Below are positions 18,079-26,028 of a stretch of 64,000 bases of DNA, in pieces. A program made the position numbers and the translations under genes. Where the stretch lies: NCBI RefSeq assembly GCF_027270315.1, contig NZ_CP114413.1, positions 5,642,001-5,706,000 of the forward strand, given 5' to 3'. The first letter of the stretch is position 1. Each line of letters opens with the position of its first letter. The stretch is from Streptomyces cinnabarinus (GTDB taxonomy: Bacteria; Actinomycetota; Actinomycetes; Streptomycetales; Streptomycetaceae). The notes below the pieces were generated by a model. That model did not search any database, was not told where the DNA came from, and saw nothing but the letters and a program-made list of their open reading frames with translations.

Positions 18079-19347
18079 TTGCTCACGTCTGTCTTCATTG
18101 CTGTCGTCTCACTGGCGTTGTTCTGGATGGCCGCGTTCACGCTGTGGTGGCAGATGCACGCCTGGCGCACGCCCGAGGTGCTCGCCTCCACCCGGTTCAG
18201 CAGACCGGACGGCGGTGAGCATCTGTCCTTCTCGCTGCTGCTCCCGGCCCGGCACGAACAGGCCGTGCTGGACCACACCATCCAGCGGCTGCTGGAGTCG
18301 AGCCACACCGACTTCGAGATCATCGTGATCGTCGGCCACGACGACCCGGAGACCACCGCGGTCGCCGAGCGGGCCGCCGCCCGCGACCAGCGCGTGCGCG
18401 TCGTCGTCGACACCCACGAGAAGAAGAACAAGCCGAAGGCCATGAACACGGCGCTGCCGCACTGCCGCGGCGATGTCGTCGGGGTCTTCGACGCCGAGGA
18501 CCAGGTCCACCCGGAGCTGCTCGCCCACGTCGACCACGCCTTCCGCTCCACCGGCGCCGATGTCGTCCAGGGCGGCGTGCAGCTGATCAACTTCCACTCC
18601 AGCTGGTACAGCCTGCGCAACTGCCTGGAGTACTTCTTCTGGTTCCGCTCCCGGCTCCACCTGCACGCGCAGAAGGGGTTCATCCCGCTCGGCGGCAACA
18701 CCGTCTTCGTCCGCACGGACGTGCTCAGGGAAGCCGACGGCTGGGACCCCAACTGCCTGGCGGAGGACTGCGATCTGGGCGTCCGGCTCTCCAGCGTCGG
18801 CAAGAAGGTCGTCGTCGCCTACGACTCCGACATGGTGACCAAGGAGGAGACCCCCGGCAGCCTGATGTCGCTGCTCAAGCAGCGCACCCGCTGGAACCAG
18901 GGCTTCCTGCAGGTCTACCGGAAGAAGGACTGGAAGCAACTGCCCACCTTCGGGCAGCGGTTGCTCGCCCGCTACACCCTCACCACCCCGTTCCTCCAGG
19001 CCTTCACCGGCCTGATCATCCCGCTCAACGTGGCCATCGCGCTCTTCCTCGACGTGCCGGTGTCCATCGCCTTCATCACCTTCCTGCCGGCCGTCACCGC
19101 GCTCGTCACCTTCGTCTTCGAGCTCGTCGGACTGCACGACTTCGGCAAGCAGTACGGACTTCGTGTCCGCTTCGTGCACTACCTGAAGCTCATCGTCGGC
19201 GGTCCCTTCTACCAGGTGCTGCTCGCCGGTGCCGCGATCCGTGCCGTCTGGCGCGAGCAGCGCGGCCGTAACGACTGGGAGCTGACCACCCATGTCGGCG
19301 CACACCTGAACCAGTCCGACGTGACCCGAGAGGACGTCCCCGCGTGA
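18079..19347 (+). CDS. membrane family 2 glycosyltransferase
   Basis: The 422-residue processive-type GT2 has one N-terminal membrane helix (residues 3-25), a GT-A catalytic domain and three or four C-terminal helices (from about residue 295). Catalytic motifs are present: FSLLLPARHE at 51-60, DAED at 138-141 (metal/UDP binding), AEDCDLG at 228-234 and QRTRW at 268-272, the acceptor-site motif seen in cellulose and hyaluronan synthases. It therefore probably polymerises a beta-linked glycan and moves it across the membrane. The start is TTG preceded by GGGGGG. It overlaps the next gene by four bases. It is not CslA-like in full length, lacking the long extensions of that protein. Confidence 0.85.
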   Translation: MLTSVFIAVVSLALFWMAAFTLWWQMHAWRTPEVLASTRFSRPDGGEHLSFSLLLPARHEQAVLDHTIQRLLESSHTDFEIIVIVGHDDPETTAVAERAAARDQRVRVVVDTHEKKNKPKAMNTALPHCRGDVVGVFDAEDQVHPELLAHVDHAFRSTGADVVQGGVQLINFHSSWYSLRNCLEYFFWFRSRLHLHAQKGFIPLGGNTVFVRTDVLREADGWDPNCLAEDCDLGVRLSSVGKKVVVAYDSDMVTKEETPGSLMSLLKQRTRWNQGFLQVYRKKDWKQLPTFGQRLLARYTLTTPFLQAFTGLIIPLNVAIALFLDVPVSIAFITFLPAVTALVTFVFELVGLHDFGKQYGLRVRFVHYLKLIVGGPFYQVLLAGAAIRAVWREQRGRNDWELTTHVGAHLNQSDVTREDVPA

Positions 19348-20969
19348 CCTCCACCCTCCCCGCGGTGACCACCGAGGTCACCGCGCAGCGGCAGCCTGCG
19401 CCCGAAACCGGTCCGACCGAGCGCCCCGCCCCGCCGAAGAGACTGCGCACCTCCCGGCCCGACCTGCTGCTGTGCGGCGTACTGCTCGTTGCGATCCTCG
19501 TCGTCCAGGGCTGGAACATCGCCGACTACCCGACGCTCAGCGACGACGAGGGCACCTATCTCGCGCAGGCCTGGGCGGTCCAGGAGGGCAAGGGCCTCGC
19601 CCACTACACGTACTGGTACGACCACCCGCCCTTCGGCTGGATGCAGATAGCCCTGCTCACCTGGATACCCTCGCTGATCAGCCCCGAGTCGATGACCGTC
19701 GGCTCGATGCGGGCCGCGATGCTGGTGATCAGCGGCATCAGCGCGGTCCTGGTGTACGTGCTCGGCCGCCGGCTGGCGCTGCCCCGCTGGGCCGCCGGAC
19801 TCGGCATGGTCCTCTTCGGGCTCTCCCCGCTCTCCGTGGTCCTCCAGCGCGAGATCTTCCTCGACAACCTCGCCGTGATGTGGACGCTGCTCGCGTTCAC
19901 CCTCGCCGCCTCCCCGAGCCGCCATCTCTGGCACCACTTCGGCGCGGGCATCGCCGCCGCGACCGCGGTGCTGACCAAGGAGACGATGCTGTTCGTCCTC
20001 CCGGCGGTCCTGGTCACCATGTGGCGGCACAGCCACCGCGACACCCGTAAGTTCGCGGTGACCGGCGCGATCACCGCCTGCACCCTGATCGGTCTGTCGT
20101 ACCCCCTCTTCGCCCTGCTCAAGGGCGAGTTGTTCCCCGGCGCCGGACACGTCTCGCTCTGGGACGGCATCAAGTACCAGATGACCCGGCCCGGTTCGGG
20201 CTTCATCCTCGACCAGGGCTCCGGCTCCTACGGCGTCCTGCAGTCGTGGCTCTACTACGACCGGGTGCTGCCCCTCGGCGGTCTCGCGGGCGCGCTGCTG
20301 CTGCTCGCCACCTGGCGCTGGTCGGTCACCGCCCGCGCTCTCGCCGGGCCCTGCGCCGCGGTCGCCATCCTCGCCCTGGTCGCCATGCGGCCCAGCGGCT
20401 ATCTGCCCGCGATGTACATCATCCAGGCGCTGCCGTTCCTCGCCCTGGTCCTCGCCGGTGGCACCGCCTCCGTCGCCCATGCCGTGCTGCGCAAGGGACG
20501 GGTGCACAAGGCGGGCCGGTACACCCTCGCCGCCGTCCTCGCGATCGGCGCCGGCGCCTATGTCGTACCGCGCTGGTACGACGGCGCCCGCACCGCCGTC
20601 ACCACCGACGCCAACGCCCCCTACCGGGCGGCCTCGAAGTGGCTCAGCACCGAGGTGGAGCAGCCCGAGAAGACCCGGGTGCTCGTCGACGACGCGCTCT
20701 GGCTGGACCTGGTGCACGCCGGATACCGGCCCGGCAACGGCGTCATCTGGTTCTACAAGGCCGACCTCGACCCCGCGGTGACCAAGACGATGCCGCGCGG
20801 CTGGCGGGACATCGACTACGTCGTCGCCTCCCCGACCGTACGACGGGACGCGGACGACCTGCCCAACGTGAAGGCGGCCATGGAGCATTCGACGCCCGTC
20901 GCCGTCTTCGGCAAGGGCGAGGACCGCATCGAGATCCGGCAGATCCAGACCGCGGGAGGCGCCCGATGA
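19344..20969 (+). CDS. GT-C family (ArnT/PMT-like) glycosyltransferase
   Basis: The 541-residue polytopic protein resembles the GT39/GT83 class. After a polar start of about 40 residues comes the first helix, then an acidic motif SDDEGTYLAQAW (66-77) in the first external loop that matches the catalytic Asp of GT-C enzymes; REIFLDNLAVMWTLLAF near residue 171 is another family motif. About 11 hydrophobic segments precede a soluble C-terminal domain (about 420-541). Such enzymes transfer sugars from polyprenyl-phosphate donors to lipids, proteins or glycans outside the membrane. Start and stop overlap both neighbours (GTGA, ATGA). The next gene encodes a DPM1-like enzyme that could supply its donor. 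Confidence 0.85.
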   Translation: MTSTLPAVTTEVTAQRQPAPETGPTERPAPPKRLRTSRPDLLLCGVLLVAILVVQGWNIADYPTLSDDEGTYLAQAWAVQEGKGLAHYTYWYDHPPFGWMQIALLTWIPSLISPESMTVGSMRAAMLVISGISAVLVYVLGRRLALPRWAAGLGMVLFGLSPLSVVLQREIFLDNLAVMWTLLAFTLAASPSRHLWHHFGAGIAAATAVLTKETMLFVLPAVLVTMWRHSHRDTRKFAVTGAITACTLIGLSYPLFALLKGELFPGAGHVSLWDGIKYQMTRPGSGFILDQGSGSYGVLQSWLYYDRVLPLGGLAGALLLLATWRWSVTARALAGPCAAVAILALVAMRPSGYLPAMYIIQALPFLALVLAGGTASVAHAVLRKGRVHKAGRYTLAAVLAIGAGAYVVPRWYDGARTAVTTDANAPYRAASKWLSTEVEQPEKTRVLVDDALWLDLVHAGYRPGNGVIWFYKADLDPAVTKTMPRGWRDIDYVVASPTVRRDADDLPNVKAAMEHSTPVAVFGKGEDRIEIRQIQTAGGAR

Positions 20970-22159
20970 GCCAGGAATACACGACTCCCGTACCGGATCT
21001 GGAAGCCTCCGAGGTTCCCGAGCCCGGTGCCGTCACCATCGTCGTGCCGACCTTCAACGAGTCGGCGAACATCCGCGAACTGCTGCACCAGATCACCGAG
21101 TCGGTGCCCGCGCGGCTGCCCTGTGAGGTCGTCTTCGTGGACGACTCCACCGACGACACCCCCGAGGTGATCAAGGAGGCGGCGCAGGACTGCCCGTTCC
21201 CGGTGGCCGTGATCCACCGGGACGAGCCGGTCGGCGGGCTCGGCGGGGCGGTCGTGGAGGGGCTGAAGGCGGCCACCTCCGACTGGATCGTGGTGATGGA
21301 CGGCGACTGCCAGCATCCGCCGTCCCTGGTACCGGAGCTGGTGGCCACGGGTGAGCGGGCGGGCGCCGAACTCGTCGTCGCCTCCCGGTACATCAAGGGC
21401 GGCAGCCGGGCCGGGCTCGCCGGGAGCTACCGGGTCGCGGTCTCGCGCGGGGCGACCTGGCTGACCAAGTCCCTCTTCCCGCGCCGGCTGCACGGCATCA
21501 GCGACCCGATGAGCGGCTTCTTCGCGATCCGCCGCCAGGCGGTGACCGCCGACGTCCTCAAGCCCCTCGGCTACAAGATCCTGCTCGAACTCGCCGTGCG
21601 CAGCCGCCCCCGCCAGGTCGCCGAGGTGCCGTTCGTCTTCCAGGACCGGTTCGCGGGCGAGTCCAAGTCGACCGCCCAGGAGGGCCTGCGGTTCCTGCGC
21701 CACCTGGTCGGACTGCGCACCGCGACCCCGGCCGCCCGCATGATCGGCTTCGGGCTGATCGGCGCCTCCGGCTTCCTGCCGAACCTGCTCGCCCTGTGGA
21801 TCCTGACCGGCCTCGGCATGCACTACCTGCCCGCCGAGATCGTCGCCAACCAGTTCGGTGTGGCCTGGAACTTCCTGCTCATCGAACACCTGCTGTTCCG
21901 CGACCGGCGGCTGCACCGGCGCTGGTGGGACCGCGCCGGACGGTTCGCGCTGCTCGCCAACGCCGACCTGGTGCTGCGCATCCCGCTCATCGCGCTGTTC
22001 GTGCACCGGTTCGGCATGGACGCGCTCACCGCCACCGCCGTCGCCCTGGTCACCACCTTCGTCCTGCGCTTCGCCGCCACCGAGGCGCTGGTCTACCTGC
22101 CCCGCAGGAAGTCCGGCGGGGAGCAGCACAGGAGCCGCACAGCAAGGAGCACCACATGA
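20966..22159 (+). CDS. polyprenol-phosphate glycosyltransferase (DPM1-like) fused to GtrA domain
   Basis: The 397-residue fusion has a GT2 domain resembling dolichol-phosphate mannose synthase (about 20-245), with VTIVVPTFNES at the start and the metal-binding MDGDCQHPPS at 111-120, followed by a GtrA-type four-helix membrane domain (about 255-380). The usual interpretation is that the first domain charges undecaprenyl phosphate with a sugar and the GtrA domain helps flip it outward. That product would be the natural donor for the GT-C enzyme encoded just upstream. GGGAGG precedes the ATG, which overlaps the upstream stop; its own stop overlaps the oxidase start. Confidence 0.88.
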   Translation: MSQEYTTPVPDLEASEVPEPGAVTIVVPTFNESANIRELLHQITESVPARLPCEVVFVDDSTDDTPEVIKEAAQDCPFPVAVIHRDEPVGGLGGAVVEGLKAATSDWIVVMDGDCQHPPSLVPELVATGERAGAELVVASRYIKGGSRAGLAGSYRVAVSRGATWLTKSLFPRRLHGISDPMSGFFAIRRQAVTADVLKPLGYKILLELAVRSRPRQVAEVPFVFQDRFAGESKSTAQEGLRFLRHLVGLRTATPAARMIGFGLIGASGFLPNLLALWILTGLGMHYLPAEIVANQFGVAWNFLLIEHLLFRDRRLHRRWWDRAGRFALLANADLVLRIPLIALFVHRFGMDALTATAVALVTTFVLRFAATEALVYLPRRKSGGEQHRSRTARSTT

Positions 22160-24558
22160 GACACCGACGGAGAACGGCCTTGATCGCGGTGGGCACCCTC
22201 ACCGCCGGGCTTCTCCTGACCACACCTCAGTCAGCCGCAGCCGCCAACCTGATCAAGAACCCCGGCTTCGAGACCGCGGGCAGCGGCGATATGCCGTACT
22301 GCTGGTCCAAGTCCGGCTGGGGCGACAACGACTTCACGTTCCAGACCGTCGGTGACGCCCACTCCGGCTCCAAGGCGATGAAGGTCGAGCTGACCCGCCG
22401 TGCCTCGGGCGACCGCAAGGCGCTGATCACCGAGTCCACCGACTGCGCGCCGGTGGTGTCGCCGGGCAAGCAGTACGACCTCGGCCTCTGGTACAAGACG
22501 ACCACCCCGGACGCCAACCTCACCCTGTTCCGGCACGACACCACGGCCGGCTGGCAGTACTGGACCGACCTCAAGACCCTGGACATGGCGGGCAGCTGGA
22601 CCGAGGCGACGGTCCGCACCCCCGAGGTCCCGGCCGGCACCGACCGCATCAGCTGGGGCGTCTCGGTCTACGGCACCGGCTCGGCGACCACCGACGACTA
22701 CACGATGGAACAGGTCGCCGACGTCACCCCGCCGCCGGACTGCACGGGCACCGCCCAGGAGTGCGCCAACGGCCGCTGGGACGTGCTGCCGGTGCAGAAC
22801 CCGGTGCGCTCCATGCACTCCGTCGTGCTGCACAACGGCAAGGTGCTGCTGATCGCGGGCTCCGGCAACAGCGAGGAGATGTTCGAGGCGGGCACCTTCA
22901 CCTCCGCGGTGTACGACCCGGTCAACGGCACGTACAAGATCGTCCCCACCCCGAAGGACATGTTCTGCGCCGGCCATGTCCAGCTCCAGGACGGCCGGGT
23001 GCTGGTGATGAGCGGCAACAAGGGCTATCCCTCGGCGGACGGCACGATCGGCTACCAGGGGTACAAGGACTCGTACATCTTCGACCCCGAGACCGAGACG
23101 TACACCAAGACCAACGACATGAACGACGGTCACTGGTACCCGTCGGCGACCGTCCTCGGCAACGGTGACGTGATCTCCTTCGGCGGGCTGAAGGAGGACT
23201 CCACCGGTTCGGTGACCGCCGAGCTCTGGTCGGACGCCGAGCAGAAGTGGCTGGAGCTCTGGAAGGTCAACCAGACCTGGTCCTACTGGGGCCTGTACCC
23301 GTCGATGATCCTCATGCAGGACGGCCGCCTCTTCTACTCCGGCAGCCATGTCTTCGGCAACAACATCCCGGGCACCGGTTCGGCGATCTACGACTACGGC
23401 GCCAACTCCGTCACCCAGGTGCCGGGGCTCCAGCGCAAGGACGAGCGGGACCAGTCGGCGAGCGTGCTGCTGCCTCCGGCGCAGGACCAGAAGGTCCTCA
23501 CCCTCGGCGGCGGCAACATCGAGTCCAACCCGGACGGCAACCGGCTGACCGACATCATCGACCTCAAGCAGCCCAACCCCTCCTACGTGGCCGGGCCGCC
23601 GATCCCGCAGGGCACGGTCGACCTCGGCAACGGACCCGTGCCGCAGACCGGCGCCCAGGGCAAGATGTACGTCTCCGCGGTCCTGCTGCCCGACGGCAAG
23701 GTGCTGGAGACCGGCGGCGCGCTGCACAACCGTGCCAACCCGGTCTACGAGACGTCGATCTTCGACCCGGCGACGGAGACCTTCGACCAGGTAGCCGCCG
23801 ACCCCGAGGCCCGCGGCTACCACTCCTCGGCGTTCCTGCTCCCCGACGGCCGGGTCATGACGACCGGTGACAACCCGGGCAACGGCTCCTGGAACCACAA
23901 CGTGTCGATCTACACCCCGCCCTATCTCCTCAAGGGCGAGCGTCCGGCGATCACTTCGGTGATCGACACCGAGTGGACCTACGGCGACACCCAGCGGATC
24001 ACGGTGGACCGTCCCATCGCGAAGGCGGAGCTGATCCGCCCGGCGGCGGTGACGCACTCCTCGGACCCGAACCAGCGCTTCGTCGACCTGCCGCTCTCGG
24101 TGGACGGCAACAACATCGACCTGAACGTGACGAGCAACCCCAACCTGGCCCCGCCCGGCTGGTACATGCTCTTCGCGGTCGACGCCAACGGTGTCCCGTC
24201 GGTGGCCAAGTGGGTCCATCTCTCCGGCCCCGAGGCCCTGAAGGCGACGGACGCCTCGGCGCACGTCCACTCCTTCGCCGACGACCTCTCCGGCAAGGTC
24301 ACGGGCCCCGGCAAGAAGCGCACCGCGCAGAAGGTCAGCCCGACCGTCTCCGGCTGTGACCGCCACTACGGCTCGGCCAACGTCTGCGTCCCGACGGACT
24401 TCCCGCCGACCGTGAAGGCCACGACCAAGTCCCGCTGCGACTGGCTGAAGAAGAACGACTACGGCCGCCTGAAGCTCAACGGCAAGGACGACCCGCTGAA
24501 GCTGGACCCGAACAGGGACGGAAAGGCCTGCGGAAAGGGAGATCTCAGGAAGCGCTAG
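22156..24558 (+). CDS. secreted copper-radical oxidase (galactose-oxidase fold) with CBM and excalibur ends
   Basis: The 800-residue exoenzyme has a signal peptide (1-31, ending SAAAA), a carbohydrate-binding-like domain (about 32-185, NLIKNPGFETAGSGDMPYCW), a Kelch-type beta-propeller (about 200-580), a DUF1929-type domain (about 580-690) and a C-terminal excalibur motif LDPNRDGKACGKGD. All galactose-oxidase active-site residues can be placed: Cys271 (DMFCAGH) and Tyr328 (GHWYPSA) for the thioether cofactor, axial Tyr555 and ligand His556 (GYHSS), and His634 (AVTHSSDPNQR). It should oxidise an alcohol, probably a glycan hydroxyl, to an aldehyde and make hydrogen peroxide. ATGA overlap couples it to the glycosyltransferases, as in the cslA-glxA locus of Streptomyces, though the partners here differ. 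Confidence 0.9.
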   Translation: MRHRRRTALIAVGTLTAGLLLTTPQSAAAANLIKNPGFETAGSGDMPYCWSKSGWGDNDFTFQTVGDAHSGSKAMKVELTRRASGDRKALITESTDCAPVVSPGKQYDLGLWYKTTTPDANLTLFRHDTTAGWQYWTDLKTLDMAGSWTEATVRTPEVPAGTDRISWGVSVYGTGSATTDDYTMEQVADVTPPPDCTGTAQECANGRWDVLPVQNPVRSMHSVVLHNGKVLLIAGSGNSEEMFEAGTFTSAVYDPVNGTYKIVPTPKDMFCAGHVQLQDGRVLVMSGNKGYPSADGTIGYQGYKDSYIFDPETETYTKTNDMNDGHWYPSATVLGNGDVISFGGLKEDSTGSVTAELWSDAEQKWLELWKVNQTWSYWGLYPSMILMQDGRLFYSGSHVFGNNIPGTGSAIYDYGANSVTQVPGLQRKDERDQSASVLLPPAQDQKVLTLGGGNIESNPDGNRLTDIIDLKQPNPSYVAGPPIPQGTVDLGNGPVPQTGAQGKMYVSAVLLPDGKVLETGGALHNRANPVYETSIFDPATETFDQVAADPEARGYHSSAFLLPDGRVMTTGDNPGNGSWNHNVSIYTPPYLLKGERPAITSVIDTEWTYGDTQRITVDRPIAKAELIRPAAVTHSSDPNQRFVDLPLSVDGNNIDLNVTSNPNLAPPGWYMLFAVDANGVPSVAKWVHLSGPEALKATDASAHVHSFADDLSGKVTGPGKKRTAQKVSPTVSGCDRHYGSANVCVPTDFPPTVKATTKSRCDWLKKNDYGRLKLNGKDDPLKLDPNRDGKACGKGDLRKR

Positions 24559-24567
24559 ACATACGTA

Positions 24568-24616
24568 GGGGCGCGGGGAACTGCGCGACCAGCCACAACG
24601 GCGCCGCGGTTCCCCA
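24568..24616. repeat. streptomycete intergenic repeat / bidirectional terminator
   Basis: The 49-base stretch after the oxidase gene begins GGGGCGCGGGGAACTGCGCG and contains GGGGAAC (24575-24581) pairing with GTTCCCC (24609-24615). From memory, this exact opening recurs many times between genes in Streptomyces genomes. It lies between convergent genes and probably works as a terminator for both. Confidence 0.6.
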
Positions 24617-24627
24617 CGACCTTTCGC

Positions 24628-25359
24628 TCAACGGTCCTCCGAGCGGAGCGACAGGGCGCGTTCCACGATGGCGACAAGCTGCTCGTGGTGCGCGCCCTTC
24701 CAATACGCCCGCCCACAATCCCGGCACTGCGCGAACACGTCGTACGACCTCTGCGTACCACCGTGGAGCTGATCCGCGACCTCCTCCTTCGTGGCCTCCT
24801 TCAGCAGGCCGTTGCAGGCGGTGCATCGGGTCCAGGGCCGGAGTTCAGGCCGGAACCGCTCCAGGACGTCCCGGAGTTGGTCCTCCGGTTGCGTGCTGTA
24901 GACGTAGGCCCCGGCGAACAGTTCACGCCGCCGCAGCAACCCCCGATCCCGGCTGAGCATGACGCGCCGCTCCGCAGCGGACCGCGCCGCGAGGGCCGGA
25001 TCGCCGATGTCCGTCGACTCGTACGCCGTGTCCACCCCGAGCAGCCGCAGGCGTCGCGCCAGCGTGCCGAGGTGGACGTCGAGCAGGAAGCACAGGGGAG
25101 CGCCGGGCACCCGCTGGGGCCGCTCGACGGCCCGCACCCGCACCGCGTCGCCCGCCTCGGCGACGTACGACACGGTCACCTCGCGGCCGTTGACCTCCAG
25201 CGTCCCGACCTCGGTGAGGGGTACGCCGAGGGACTCCACGACATGGCCGAGGGAGGAGACTCCGTCGGTGGTCAGGGCGGTGACGCCCACGCGGCGTCCG
25301 TGCGGGACGAACAGGGCCAGTTCGGGGGCTACTTCGAGGTGGATCTCCGGTCCGGTCAC
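24628..25359 (-). CDS. Mut7-C RNase-domain protein with ubiquitin-like N-terminus
   Basis: The 243-residue protein joins a Mut7-C ubiquitin-like (beta-grasp) domain (about 5-80, VNGREVTVSYVAEAGDAV) to a Mut7-C PIN-like nuclease domain (about 88-240). Likely nuclease acids are Asp94 (LLDVHLGTLARRLRLLG) and Asp138 (MLSRDRGLLRR), and a zinc ribbon is formed by CTACNG (Cys179, Cys182) and CRDCGRAYWKG (Cys212, Cys215). By family, it is predicted to cut RNA, but its substrate is unknown. The start is GTG. It follows the TetR gene by 33 bases and may be co-transcribed with it. Confidence 0.85.
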   Translation of the reverse strand: MTGPEIHLEVAPELALFVPHGRRVGVTALTTDGVSSLGHVVESLGVPLTEVGTLEVNGREVTVSYVAEAGDAVRVRAVERPQRVPGAPLCFLLDVHLGTLARRLRLLGVDTAYESTDIGDPALAARSAAERRVMLSRDRGLLRRRELFAGAYVYSTQPEDQLRDVLERFRPELRPWTRCTACNGLLKEATKEEVADQLHGGTQRSYDVFAQCRDCGRAYWKGAHHEQLVAIVERALSLRSEDR

Positions 25360-25392
25360 GCGGTCAGGATGCCATGGGGGAGCGGCCCGGGT

Positions 25393-26028
25393 TCAGGGCT
25401 TTTCCGGGGGCAGGCCGTGCTCGATGACATCCAGGGCGTGGTGCAGCAGTTCGCCGAGGTCGTCGCGGAAGTCGTGCTCCGCCCAGTACAGGGTGATCTC
25501 CGCGAGGCCGCCGATGAGGGACATCGTGTAGACGCGGACCTCCAGGCTCTCCGGGTCCCGGCCGGTGCGCTCGGCGATGGCCTGGGTGAGCATCTTCCCG
25601 GTGACCGACATGGTCTCCAGCATCCGGGAGCGCACCGCGGGCACCTGGACCATCAGATGCGACCGCAGCTTCAGGACGTCCAGGTCCTCCGCGAGCCCGA
25701 CGCCGACGGCCTTGGTCATCACATGCCGCAGCGTCTCCATCCACGGCTCGTCGGCCGGCCGCTTGCGGATCTCCTCCATCAGCAGCGGGTCGAACTCGTC
25801 GGTGAGGACGATGTCCTCCTTGGTCGGGAAGTAGCGGAAGACCGTGGACGGCGACACTTCGGCCCGCTCGGCGATCTGCTCGACGGTGGTGGCGTCGTAG
25901 CCCTGCTCCCGGATCAGTGCGTACGTCGCGTCCCGGATCGCCGTCCGGGTCTTGATCTTCTTCCGCTCCCGCAGTCCCAGGTGGGAGTGGTCGGCGGAGG
26001 TGGTGCGTGCGGCCGTCATGCAGGTCAT
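25393..26028 (-). CDS. TetR-family regulator of the adjacent MFS exporter
   Basis: The 211-residue regulator has the TetR helix-turn-helix at about residues 22-68: LRERKKIKTRTAIRDATYAL, then EQIAERAEVSPSTVFRYFPT. The C-terminal part is the variable ligand-binding domain. Its ATG overlaps the TGA of the MFS exporter gene, so exporter and regulator are one operon, with the regulator second. The operator is probably the 6-3-6 palindrome over the exporter -10 region (27568-27582). A second ATG three codons later is possible, but the overlap supports 26028. Confidence 0.92.
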   Translation of the reverse strand: MTCMTAARTTSADHSHLGLRERKKIKTRTAIRDATYALIREQGYDATTVEQIAERAEVSPSTVFRYFPTKEDIVLTDEFDPLLMEEIRKRPADEPWMETLRHVMTKAVGVGLAEDLDVLKLRSHLMVQVPAVRSRMLETMSVTGKMLTQAIAERTGRDPESLEVRVYTMSLIGGLAEITLYWAEHDFRDDLGELLHHALDVIEHGLPPEKP

